A DNA stretch of 11,387 nt from Pseudomonadota bacterium (GCA_022568115.1 JADFFP010000013.1:1-11387), one strand, 5' to 3'; positions 1 to 6,800 are shown, counted from the first letter of the stretch. Made by a program: numbers and translations. Notes: generated by a model not told the origin, from the sequence alone.

Positions 1-148
1 CCCACTGGGCCTTGCTCATGATGTACAGGTCCCCGGCGGTCCGGGAGAACAAGCGCAGCCCATCCAGGTAGGGGCCCTCGAAGTTGAAGGAAACCTGGTG
101 GTCGGCAATGGCCACGGCGTCGGCGGTGCGCTCGGGTGCAGACGAGCA
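1..148 (-). other. Possible fragment of a foreign high-GC coding sequence at the left edge
   Basis: On the minus strand one frame stays open from about 163 down to base 1 and reads like real protein, including the stretch ADHQVSFNFEGPYLDGLRLF. Almost every codon in it ends in G or C, unlike the cyclase gene that begins about base 139. The frame runs off the window, has no convincing start, and meets a stop just upstream at 164-166. I do not recognise the family. It may be the end of a neighbouring gene cut by recombination, or foreign sequence joined at a contig edge. The coding look is seen directly; the cause is inference. Confidence 0.35.
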
Positions 149-1790
149 GGCGCGGCTCGAATATCATCGCCTGGGGCTGGATAGCATTACCGACCAGGAG
201 GATATCCTGGCGCTTGGCGGCCGGCTTTTGAAAGATGCGACCCTTGAGGCATCCGGCAAACGGCGCCGCACCCTGGCCAAACGGGCGGCGGATAAATATG
301 CCCAGGCCTATCAGCGGACCGGGGGCTATTATTCCGCCATAAACCGGGCCACGCTCTCTCTCCTTGCAGGAGACAAAAAACAAGCCATAACTTTGGCTAA
401 GGAAATTCTCGCCAGTCTTTCAAAAAAACACAAGGACCGGCGGGGAGAAACCGGGTATTACCTGGCAGCGACGCGGGCTGAGGCCCATTTGCTGCTGGGA
501 AACCAAATCAAGGCCGAGGAGGCCTTCGCCACCGCCATTACCCTTGATCCCGGCAACCTTGCCGCCCGGGCTACAACGCTGCACCAGCTCGGGGTTATTT
601 TGGGTGAACTTGAACAAGACAAAGAATGGCTTGATTCCTACCGGCCCCCAAAAGTGGCGCACTTTGCCGGTCATATGTTTGCTATTGGCCACGAAGATGG
701 AGCATTTGATAACCAAACCATCGGCCAAATGCGCCGGCAAATCGATGCAGGCCTGGAAAAACAAGGGATTGGGTTTGGTTACGGCGCCCTTGCCGCCGGC
801 TCGGATATTTTGATCGCAGAGAGCCTGCTTGCCAGGGATGGTGAGCTGCACCTGGTTTTGCCAGTTCCTGAGGAGGCCTTTGTCCGAACTTCGGTCGCCC
901 CATACGGGGACGCCTGGATCAAGCGTTTTGAAACGTGCCGGGCGAAAGCAACCTCCGTTCATTTCGCCACGGATAACCTGGATTATCTGGACCATTCCGT
1001 TATTTCCTTTGCCAACCAGATTGCCATGGGGCTTTCGGTTCTAAAGGCAAGCGCACTGGCGACGGAGGCGGTTCAGTTCCTGGTCTGGGACGGCCGGAAG
1101 GATCGCACCAACGGAACTTCTCACGGGGCGAACCTTTGGCGGGAAACAGGACGAAAACAGCTCAGCTTGCCGTTTCCCGGGTCCGCCCGGGCGAAAACAT
1201 CCAAGCCATCTGGTTCGCGTATTGCCAGCAAAAATGTCAAAGAGCGCCGACTGATGGCGATGCTATTTGCGGACGTCAGGGGTTATGGAACATTGAGTGA
1301 AGGGCAAATTCCCGTCTTTATTGATTCCGTTCTATCCCGCCTTGCTGCCTGCTGTGAGGAAATGAAACCCGCTCCCGCTTTTCGCAACACATGGGGGGAT
1401 GGATTATTCCTGGCATTTGAAGATATAGCGGTTGCTGCCCGCATGGCCGTCAGGCTTCAGCAATCCTTCAGGGTGATTGATTTGAAAAAGCTGAAACTGC
1501 CGGGACATTTGACTTTAAGAATCGGCGGCCACTACGGTCCGGTATATGAAGGGAAAGACCCCCACCTGAAGCAGGCAAACATTTTTGGAACCGAAATCAC
1601 CTTTGCCGCACGCATCGAGCCCGCCACCCCCCCCGGTTCAATTTTTGTCAGCGAACATTTCGCCAGTATTCTTGCCGCTTCACACGCTGACCATTTTCAT
1701 TGCGATTATGTCGGGCAGAATTCTTTGACCAAGGACGGACCCAAGGTCCCCTTGTTCAGCCTAAGGGCCAGGGAAGAAAAGAAAGAGTAG
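84..1790 (+). CDS. TPR / SLOG-like / class III nucleotidyl cyclase multidomain protein
   Basis: This is a predicted cytoplasmic signalling enzyme that should make a cyclic nucleotide from an NTP. Residues ~25-185 are helical TPR-like repeats resembling the MAP3K TRAFs-binding region (DUF4071), for example YYSAINRATLSLLAG and ATRAEAHLLLGN. Residues ~190-336 resemble the SLOG nucleotide-binding Rossmann fold (GALAAGSDILIAESLLA, then LHLVLPVPEEAF). Residues ~388-562 form a class III cyclase domain. The metal aspartates are present (D397 in FADVRGY, D439 in WGDG), as is the transition-state arginine R510. The usual base-selecting Lys and Asp align with N435 and N499, and the ribose Asn with T506. 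Base specificity is therefore uncertain; it could be a non-purine or weak cyclase. No membrane segment or signal peptide is seen. The start is a TTG inside sequence that looks foreign, so the true N-terminus may be lost; homology-like sequence begins about residue 19 (base 139). It converges on the Crp/Fnr gene 26 bases away. Confidence 0.85.
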   Translation: MKETWWSAMATASAVRSGADEQARLEYHRLGLDSITDQEDILALGGRLLKDATLEASGKRRRTLAKRAADKYAQAYQRTGGYYSAINRATLSLLAGDKKQAITLAKEILASLSKKHKDRRGETGYYLAATRAEAHLLLGNQIKAEEAFATAITLDPGNLAARATTLHQLGVILGELEQDKEWLDSYRPPKVAHFAGHMFAIGHEDGAFDNQTIGQMRRQIDAGLEKQGIGFGYGALAAGSDILIAESLLARDGELHLVLPVPEEAFVRTSVAPYGDAWIKRFETCRAKATSVHFATDNLDYLDHSVISFANQIAMGLSVLKASALATEAVQFLVWDGRKDRTNGTSHGANLWRETGRKQLSLPFPGSARAKTSKPSGSRIASKNVKERRLMAMLFADVRGYGTLSEGQIPVFIDSVLSRLAACCEEMKPAPAFRNTWGDGLFLAFEDIAVAARMAVRLQQSFRVIDLKKLKLPGHLTLRIGGHYGPVYEGKDPHLKQANIFGTEITFAARIEPATPPGSIFVSEHFASILAASHADHFHCDYVGQNSLTKDGPKVPLFSLRAREEKKE

Positions 1791-1816
1791 GGGGGATATT
1801 TTGCGTTTGACAAACT

Positions 1817-2485
1817 TCAGCTGATCAAACCACTCAACTTTCTTGGGGTAATAATAATCAAAGCTTTGCCCTCACGGATTATCAGCCCTCTTTTTTCCAG
1901 GTCATTGATCGCGCGGGAGACAGTTTCCCGCGTTGAATTAACCCGCCCGGCAAAAACCGAGAGCACCGGGGCCGGGCTTATTATCCGCTTTTCGCCGCCC
2001 ACCTCTTCATATGGCTTTGATAGGCGCAGCAACTCGGCATATATTCGTCCTGGCGCCGAAAGAGCTGATAATTCAAACATTCGCCGCGTTGTAGAACGCA
2101 TCCGTTGAACCAGAATTTTAGATACTGCAAGCCCAATGGAGCCGTGCCGTTTCATCAAACCCAGGAATTTTTTGGCCGGAAAAATGGCAACTGTTACATC
2201 CGTTACCGCAATAATATTTGAGGTACGCTCAAATCCCCCTAAAGCGGCCATTTCCCCGAAAATCTCACCGGGGCCAAAATCATCCAGCCAAATTTCATGC
2301 CCTTCGGCGGAAAGCACAATGGCTCTTACTTTTCCCTCTAGAAGAAGAAAAACCTCATTGTCTTCTTCCTCTTCGGCAAGCAAGGTTGCACCGTTATCAA
2401 AACGCCTTAAGGAACAAGATGCTTTCACGGCCGCTAAAACGTCTTTATCGTTTCCAAAGAACAGAGAAAGAGGATCAGGTTCCAT
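1817..2485 (-). CDS. Crp/Fnr-family transcriptional regulator
   Basis: This 222-residue protein has the usual family length and layout. An N-terminal cyclic-nucleotide-binding beta roll covers ~20-115, then a dimer helix ~116-140 and a C-terminal winged helix ~145-215. The phosphate-binding cassette is recognisable (G77, E78, then R87-T88 where CRP has Arg-Ser), so cyclic nucleotide binding is plausible. It has a single Cys (C24) and none of the N-terminal cysteine cluster of FNR, so it should not sense oxygen through an Fe-S cluster. The recognition helix reads RETVSR (186-191); the E..SR pattern is that of FNR rather than CRP (RETVGR), suggesting TTGAT-like half sites. It faces the cyclase gene tail to tail, making it a candidate receptor for that enzyme's product. 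The start ATG has only a weak AGGAA about 13 bases upstream. Confidence 0.9.
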   Translation of the reverse strand: MEPDPLSLFFGNDKDVLAAVKASCSLRRFDNGATLLAEEEEDNEVFLLLEGKVRAIVLSAEGHEIWLDDFGPGEIFGEMAALGGFERTSNIIAVTDVTVAIFPAKKFLGLMKRHGSIGLAVSKILVQRMRSTTRRMFELSALSAPGRIYAELLRLSKPYEEVGGEKRIISPAPVLSVFAGRVNSTRETVSRAINDLEKRGLIIREGKALIIITPRKLSGLIS

Positions 2486-2530
2486 GCTCAGTTTTAGTTC
2501 CTATAATTCAGACAAGGGATTTCAACCCTC

Positions 2531-2559
2531 AGTATGTGTAAGAGTCAAATGGTTATCAA
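2531..2559 (-). promoter_or_regulatory. Predicted sigma-70 promoter of the Crp/Fnr gene
   Basis: On the minus strand TTGATA (2554-2559) and CATACT (2531-2536) are separated by 17 bases. They match the -35 and -10 consensus at 5/6 and 4/6. Transcription would begin near 2524, leaving a leader of about 39 bases. Just upstream lies an inverted repeat, CTGAT-N5-ATCAG (2565-2579), which could be an operator. Seen by eye only. Confidence 0.4.
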
Positions 2560-2630
2560 GTTTTCTGATTTTTTATCAGTGAGTCCCTAGTTAAAAATTT
2601 ACTGCTTGAGGAAAATTTAAGTTTTTGTTG

Positions 2631-2666
2631 GGGTAACAATCGGGGTGTAAATTTTGCTATTTTCAA
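2631..2666 (+). repeat. Imperfect 36-bp direct repeat, copy 1
   Basis: This stretch matches 6194-6229 at 29 of 36 positions in the same orientation; both start GGGTAACA and share CGGGGTG and ATTTTGC. It lies in the gap between the Crp/Fnr gene and the 3' end of the quinone-oxidoreductase operon. With its partner it encloses the whole LysR/DoxX/GST/oxidoreductase module. The function is unknown; it may be a dispersed intergenic repeat or a mobile-element end. Confidence 0.55.
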
Positions 2667-2760
2667 TAGGGAAGTGAGGTATTCAATTCCTTTTCCAAGG
2701 CACCAGGTTTTCTAAAAACAATATATTCAGGCAATTCCATTCTTTTTGTAAATTGGACCT

Positions 2761-3738
2761 TCAAGTCAAAACCACAATCTTGCCGCCAGCCTGATTGTCT
2801 TCCATGCATTGGTGAGCCTCAACCATTTTGTCGAAGGAGAACTGTTTGCCAATCGTTACCTGTGTTCGGCCCGCCTCAATATCTTCAATGAACGATTGCA
2901 GGGGTGTATTCATAAAATCGTCGGCGCCCCCGGAATAACTGGTTAGATAGGTTGCGGTAGGGATCGCCCCCATCGGGCTGAAATTTTCCAGTTTCCACTT
3001 GTTCCCAACCATACCGGTCATGCAAATAATTCCGAGCTCACCTGCGGCCTGAATAGAATCCAGCAAGGTCGTGGTGCCAACCAGTTCCAGTACCTTGTTA
3101 ACCCCTCCCGGATATAGCTGATGTACCTCCTCTGTAATCGAACCAGTTTCAATAAAGACATGATCTGCACCATTCTTGAGCAGCATTTCTTTCCGGTCAG
3201 AACGCCGGGTAGTAGCAATCACAGTGGCGCCTTGTTTTTTGGCCAGCACAGCCGCTGCCAAACCGACCGATGTGGTGCCGCCACGAATGAGCAGGATTTC
3301 TCCCGATTTCAATTGCAGTGATTTATTCAGTGAGCCCCAGGCAGTCTGCAGCATTTCCGGCAAGGCGCCTAAAATACTCCAGTCCAGTGATGTTTTGATC
3401 AGCATGACCTGGGCCGCCGGGACGCAAGTGTATTGGGCGTAACTGCCATCAAACTGGCGGCCCATACCGCCCATGGCGGTAACAACGATTTGCCCAGGCT
3501 TAAGCCGACCGCTTGGATCATGCTCAACAATGCCGGCCGCTTCAATCCCCGGAACGCGGGGAAATTTCACGTTAGGGGAATGGCCCTGGCGAGTGAAAAG
3601 TTCGGACCGGTTCAGGCCAAAGGCTTTTACCTTGATCAGTACCCAGCCTTGCCCGGGCTTGGGTATCGGCACTTCCTCGATTTTAAGGACTTCCGGCGGC
3701 CCGGGTTTCCGTAACACCACTGCTTTCATCCCGGACAT
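2761..3738 (-). CDS. NADPH:quinone oxidoreductase-like medium-chain dehydrogenase/reductase
   Basis: This 325-residue protein of the MDR superfamily belongs to the zinc-free quinone oxidoreductase type. Family marks are GLNRSELFTRQG (41-52) followed by PGIEAAGIV (63-71), and the Rossmann dinucleotide loop IRGGTTSVGLAA (~151-162). The arginines in ATTRRSDR (175-182) suggest preference for NADPH over NADH. The structural and catalytic zinc ligands of alcohol dehydrogenases are not evident. It probably reduces quinones or other alpha,beta-unsaturated carbonyls in the cytoplasm. It is the last gene of a three-gene operon, 14 bases after the glutathione transferase. The start at 3738 is preferred over an internal ATG at 3729 because AAAAGGAG lies 8 bases before it and overlaps the upstream stop. 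The exact substrate cannot be read from the sequence. Confidence 0.88.
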   Translation of the reverse strand: MSGMKAVVLRKPGPPEVLKIEEVPIPKPGQGWVLIKVKAFGLNRSELFTRQGHSPNVKFPRVPGIEAAGIVEHDPSGRLKPGQIVVTAMGGMGRQFDGSYAQYTCVPAAQVMLIKTSLDWSILGALPEMLQTAWGSLNKSLQLKSGEILLIRGGTTSVGLAAAVLAKKQGATVIATTRRSDRKEMLLKNGADHVFIETGSITEEVHQLYPGGVNKVLELVGTTTLLDSIQAAGELGIICMTGMVGNKWKLENFSPMGAIPTATYLTSYSGGADDFMNTPLQSFIEDIEAGRTQVTIGKQFSFDKMVEAHQCMEDNQAGGKIVVLT

Positions 3739-3752
3739 ACCTTAATCTCCTT

Positions 3753-4727
3753 TTAAACTCCCCTGCGGTGGGGCCGGGCGTAGTCAATTCCGGGGCCTTT
3801 TGGCACCACCTGGGTTGGATTGATGGTTATTTGGCTGACATAGTAATGGCGCTTGATGTGATCAAAATTCACGGTCTCTCTTACCCCGGGAACCTGATAA
3901 AGCTCGCGCAGATATTCTGACAAGTTGGGATAATCCTCGATGCGTTTCAGATTGGTCTTGAAATGACCGTGATATACCGCATCAAACCTGATCAGGGTGG
4001 TAAACAACCGCCAATCCGCTTCGGTCAGAGTATCGCCCACCAGGAAGCGTTGTTTCCCTAACGTGTCATCAAGTTTTCCAAGGGCTTCAAACAAAGCGTC
4101 AAAGGCGCTCTCATAAGCTTCCTGGGTGGTGGCAAAACCGGCCCGGTAAACACCGTTGTTGATGTTGTTATAAACCCTATCATTAATCTTATCGATCTCA
4201 TCCTGAAGTGCCCCGGGGTAATAATCATCCTTATTTCCGGTCAGCTCATTGAAGGAGGAATTGAACATGCGGATAACCTCGGACGACTCGTTGTTAATAA
4301 TCCGGCTGGTCTTTTTGTCCCACAAAACCGGCACGGTAACGCGCCCCGAATAATTGGGATCGGATTTGGTATAAAGTTGGTGATGATACTTAACGCCATT
4401 TACCGAATCCGCGATGACACCGGAATAGTCCTTATATTCCCAGCCATTTTCCAGCATGTCGGGATGTACCACCGAAAGCCCGATCAGATCTTCCAAACCC
4501 TTCAGCTTCCTGAAAATAATCGTCCGGTGCGCCCACGGACAGGCAAGGGAAACATAAAGGTGGTAGCGTCCGGCTTCTGCTTTAAAGCCGCCTTTCCCGC
4601 TCGGCCCGGGGCCGCCATCCGGGGTTATCCAGTTGCGAAACTGGGCATCTTCACGGATAAACTCTCCTTTGGAGGTTTTGGTATCGTACCACTTGTCATG
4701 CCATTTGCCTTTGACCAGAAGTCCCAT
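3753..4727 (-). CDS. yqjG: Glutathionyl-hydroquinone reductase (Xi-class glutathione transferase)
   Basis: The protein belongs to the YqjG/ECM4 family, which uses glutathione to remove the glutathionyl group from glutathionyl-hydroquinones and so recycles quinone adducts. The N-terminal thioredoxin-like domain carries the hallmark CPWAHR with the catalytic cysteine at residue 63, the position known for E. coli YqjG. The all-helical C-terminal domain follows (~170-320), with NNINNGVYRAGFATTQEAYE typical of the family. The length of 324 residues is full size. The start has AAGGAG 7 bases upstream. The gene begins one base after the stop of the DoxX-like gene, so the two are almost certainly co-transcribed and translationally coupled, and it is followed closely by the oxidoreductase. 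The yqjF-yqjG pairing is also seen in E. coli. Confidence 0.92.
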   Translation of the reverse strand: MGLLVKGKWHDKWYDTKTSKGEFIREDAQFRNWITPDGGPGPSGKGGFKAEAGRYHLYVSLACPWAHRTIIFRKLKGLEDLIGLSVVHPDMLENGWEYKDYSGVIADSVNGVKYHHQLYTKSDPNYSGRVTVPVLWDKKTSRIINNESSEVIRMFNSSFNELTGNKDDYYPGALQDEIDKINDRVYNNINNGVYRAGFATTQEAYESAFDALFEALGKLDDTLGKQRFLVGDTLTEADWRLFTTLIRFDAVYHGHFKTNLKRIEDYPNLSEYLRELYQVPGVRETVNFDHIKRHYYVSQITINPTQVVPKGPGIDYARPHRRGV

Positions 4728-4728
4728 C

Positions 4729-5187
4729 TTAAAACTCCTTTCCGATCAGGCGGTCGAGTGAATACCTGCCGCCGCCCCTGACCATGAATGTTGCTACCAG
4801 AATAGCCCACATCAGCGGATATTCATAACCCAGGTCAGTCCAGATGAAGCCGTTGCCAAAGTGAAACGTCAGCGCAACCAGTAAAAAGCCAGCGATAATT
4901 GCTGCAACCGGGCGGGTAAAAAGCCCGAAAGCCAGCAGCGCTCCGCCGAAAAATTCTATCGACCCGCTGGCCAAAACCGCCAACAAACCGTTTGAAAAAC
5001 CAAGAGTTCCCTCAAAATACCCAGCGGTGCCTTCCAGCCCGTAACCGCCAAACCAGCCGAACAGCTTTTGCGCGCCGTGGGGAATTAAAAATCCACCCGC
5101 TGTGAGCCTAAGCGCCGGATCGGCATACTCTTTCAAGGTCCCGTAAACCGGATCCAGAAAATCGAATATCAAAGATGTTTGTAACAT
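4729..5187 (-). CDS. DoxX-family inner-membrane protein (YqjF-like)
   Basis: This 152-residue membrane protein has four hydrophobic segments, including LTAGGFLIPHGAQKLFGWFG, SGSIEFFGGALLAFGLF, AAIIAGFLLVALTFHF and YPLMWAILVATFMV, as expected for DoxX/DUF417-type proteins. The glycine-rich GxxxIPHGxxKLFGWFGG region is characteristic. Family members accompany quinone, thiosulfate or oxidative-stress enzymes; the biochemical role is not settled. The reading frame is open further upstream to an ATG at 5250, but the start at 5187 (MLQTSLIFDF) is preferred because AGGAG stands 8 bases before it and the longer form would include the predicted promoter. It is first in the operon and is followed one base later by the glutathionyl-hydroquinone reductase, as yqjF precedes yqjG in E. 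coli. Confidence 0.88.
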   Translation of the reverse strand: MLQTSLIFDFLDPVYGTLKEYADPALRLTAGGFLIPHGAQKLFGWFGGYGLEGTAGYFEGTLGFSNGLLAVLASGSIEFFGGALLAFGLFTRPVAAIIAGFLLVALTFHFGNGFIWTDLGYEYPLMWAILVATFMVRGGGRYSLDRLIGKEF

Positions 5188-5216
5188 TGCTTGTCTCCTA
5201 ATTTGTTTCTGGGCCA

Positions 5217-5267
5217 AATATGGAGGACTTAAAGAAAATTGACAATTCATCTAAAGTTCTACAAACT
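5217..5267. promoter_or_regulatory. Overlapping divergent promoters, DoxX operon and LysR gene
   Basis: On the minus strand TTGTCA (5240-5245), a 17-base spacer and CATATT (5217-5222) form a good promoter for the DoxX operon, giving a leader of roughly 22 bases. On the plus strand TTGACA (5239-5244) is a perfect -35 for the LysR gene, with weaker -10 candidates at 5260-5267. The two -35 boxes lie on the same near-palindrome ATTGACAAT, so RNA polymerase could occupy only one at a time. A LysR operator is expected here, but I cannot pick one T-N11-A site with confidence. Confidence 0.45.
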
Positions 5268-5288
5268 GTTCACGAAAAGGAAACAGTC

Positions 5289-6170
5289 ATGAATCTAACC
5301 AGGGCCATGTCCACGTTTGTTGCGGTGTGTGAAAATTCAGGCTTCGCGGCAGCTGGGCGGTCGCTCAATTTATCCAAGGCATTGGTCAGCAAACACATAT
5401 CCGAGCTTGAGCGCCATCTCGGCGTTCGTCTTATAAACCGCACCACCCGGAAAATGAGCTTAACCGAAGCTGGCCACATTTACCTTGAGCATTGCCGATC
5501 AATCCTTGAACAGATGTTGGTGGTTGAGGGGCGGCTTGGTGAACAAACTGCGGCCCCCAGGGGCATATTAAAAATCAGCGCGCCTTATTCCTATGGCCAG
5601 CGGTTTTTTGGTGCCTTCCTCGCGGAATTTTCCGATCGCTATCCCGGGGTTCAGATCGACCTCGAATTAAATGACCGGTTTGTCAATCTGGTGGACGAGG
5701 GGTTTGATGTTGCCATTCGTATTGGCACGGCGGAAGATTCCAGCACCATATCAAGAAAACTGGCCGAGACCCGGGTTGGGTTATTTGCTTCACCGGGGTA
5801 CCTGAAAGGCAAGTCTGTTCCTAAAACAGAAAAGGATTTTCTCGATCACCAATGCCTGATTTACAGCCAGGGGGGTGAGGTGCGCCCATGGCGATTTTCC
5901 GGCAGGACTTTTATCCCCGCCTGGACTTTCAAAAGCAACAATGGTGATGTAATGCGGGATCTGGCATTGGCGGGAAAGGGCATTGCTTTCCTGCCCGATT
6001 TTTTTATCCAGGAAGATTTAAGCGCCGGGACCCTGATTGAAATCAGCGGCGCAGACCCGGCCTTCGTACACCCGATTACCGCTCTTTATCCGTCCCGCGA
6101 TTACCTGCCCTTGAAGGTCAGGGTATTTATCGATTTTATGGTTGCCAAACTCTCGCCGGCGAAGGAATGA
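5289..6170 (+). CDS. LysR-family transcriptional regulator
   Basis: The gene encodes a 293-residue LysR-type regulator with the usual two parts. The N-terminal winged helix-turn-helix is clear (FVAVCENSGFAAAGRSLNLS, then VSKHISELERHLGVRLINRT and SLTEAG). The periplasmic-binding-protein-like effector domain covers ~90-290, with LKISAPYSYG and DEGFDVAIRIG characteristic. The subgroup resembles the large LysR branch that controls neighbouring redox or detoxification genes. The start at 5289 (MNLTRAMSTF) is chosen over an upstream ATG at 5220 because AAAAGG lies 8 bases before it and the family normally begins a few residues before the helix-turn-helix; 5307 is a weaker alternative. It is divergent from the DoxX/GST/oxidoreductase operon, its likely target. 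The inducer is probably a quinone or similar electrophile, by analogy with YhaJ. Confidence 0.92.
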   Translation: MNLTRAMSTFVAVCENSGFAAAGRSLNLSKALVSKHISELERHLGVRLINRTTRKMSLTEAGHIYLEHCRSILEQMLVVEGRLGEQTAAPRGILKISAPYSYGQRFFGAFLAEFSDRYPGVQIDLELNDRFVNLVDEGFDVAIRIGTAEDSSTISRKLAETRVGLFASPGYLKGKSVPKTEKDFLDHQCLIYSQGGEVRPWRFSGRTFIPAWTFKSNNGDVMRDLALAGKGIAFLPDFFIQEDLSAGTLIEISGADPAFVHPITALYPSRDYLPLKVRVFIDFMVAKLSPAKE

Positions 6171-6193
6171 TCAGGATTGAGCAATACACTTTC

Positions 6194-6229
6194 GGGTAAC
6201 ATACGGGGTGCAGATTTTGCGATTTTGCA
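6194..6229 (+). repeat. Imperfect 36-bp direct repeat, copy 2
   Basis: This is the partner of 2631-2666 (29 of 36 identical, same orientation). This copy contains an exact tandem 8-mer, GATTTTGC twice (6213-6228), and its inner part is framed by GTGCA...TGCAC. It lies 23 bases after the LysR stop. Similarity to copy 1 ends abruptly on both sides. Confidence 0.55.
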
Positions 6230-6533
6230 CGGTGTTGGATGCAACATCATGGAACAACATTTCTCTAATAAGCCGAGTAAACCAGAGGGTTGAGGTTACT
6301 GCATGCTGCTCTATGCGCTAACATGTTTCACCCTTGGTAATTGTGGGAAAATAGTTATACCCGTTATAAGGGTGTGACCAACAATGCGAATTTTGGGAAC
6401 CTGGGCTCATAATATGCATTGTATTAAAAGGTCTCTCAAACAAGAAACTCTATCCAAAGGAAGCCAACCAAAAGGGAATTAAAGACCGGCCTTCACCTGA
6501 TAGGTGTAGGATCAGGGGTAAAGGCAATGCGGT

Positions 6534-6695
6534 CTGTGAGGCTTCAGATGATTTCGGCGATTTCTGTGCGGCGATGCCCGTCTTTGGTTGAGTAGGGAGG
6601 GGCATGAGAACCTTTTTTGAACAGTTTTTCCCTCACAAATTGTTGATGAAGCTCTTGATTCAAATCAAATTTAATGCCTCCCGAGTATGAAATAA
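6534..6695 (+). repeat. Duplicated promoter segment, long copy
   Basis: Two blocks recur before the nar genes: 6534-6558 is identical over 25 bases to 7683-7707, and 6653-6681 is identical over 29 bases to 7729-7757. Similarity continues on both sides of the second block (from 6638 to about 6695). The 79 bases between the blocks here are replaced by 6 in the other copy. The second block contains the FNR box. The two copies flank the DUF6969-like gene in direct orientation. Confidence 0.8.
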
Positions 6696-6696
6696 A
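6655..6696 (+). promoter_or_regulatory. FNR-activated class II promoter of the DUF6969-like gene
   Basis: TTGATTCAAATCAA at 6655-6668 is a perfect match to the FNR/ANR consensus TTGAT-N4-ATCAA. If its centre (6661.5) is at -41.5, transcription starts at 6703 and the -10 hexamer falls on AATAAA (6691-6696), a 4/6 match to TATAAT. No good -35 is needed in class II promoters. This predicts induction under low oxygen by an FNR-type protein encoded elsewhere. Confidence 0.75.
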
Positions 6697-6800
6697 AGTT
6701 TCAGAAATAATTTATGACGGGTTATTCTTAAAATTTTCTGGAGTTGTTGGGGTAGCCCAGAATTTGCTTTTTCTCTTTTGGCGAAACAGGAGATTGTGAC

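Larger units (their letters stand above)
6171..6800. other. Long intergenic region before the DUF6969-like gene
   Basis: This is about 630 bases without a credible gene. From left to right it holds the second copy of the 36-bp repeat (6194-6229), an AT-richer stretch with no feature I can name (6230-6530; only a 32-codon ORF at 6384 with no support), the long copy of the duplicated promoter segment (6534-6695) including a perfect FNR box, and a leader of about 98 bases ending in a good ribosome binding site. A short hairpin CACCT-N3-AGGTG is present near 6493 but has no T run. Confidence 0.6.

Noticed and set aside
84..1790. A complete Pycsar-type anti-phage system
   Set aside because: The cyclase has altered base-selecting residues, but no neighbouring effector with a cyclic-nucleotide-binding domain and TIR or membrane segment is present; the neighbour is a transcription factor.
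1805..1830. GTTTGA...TCAAAC inverted repeat between the cyclase and Crp/Fnr genes as a shared terminator
   Set aside because: The stem is only six mostly A/T pairs with a 14-base loop and no T run on either strand.
6194..6229. attC site of an integron
   Set aside because: The repeats lack the paired R'/R'' core arms of attC, no integrase is present, and the bracketed segment is far larger than a gene cassette.
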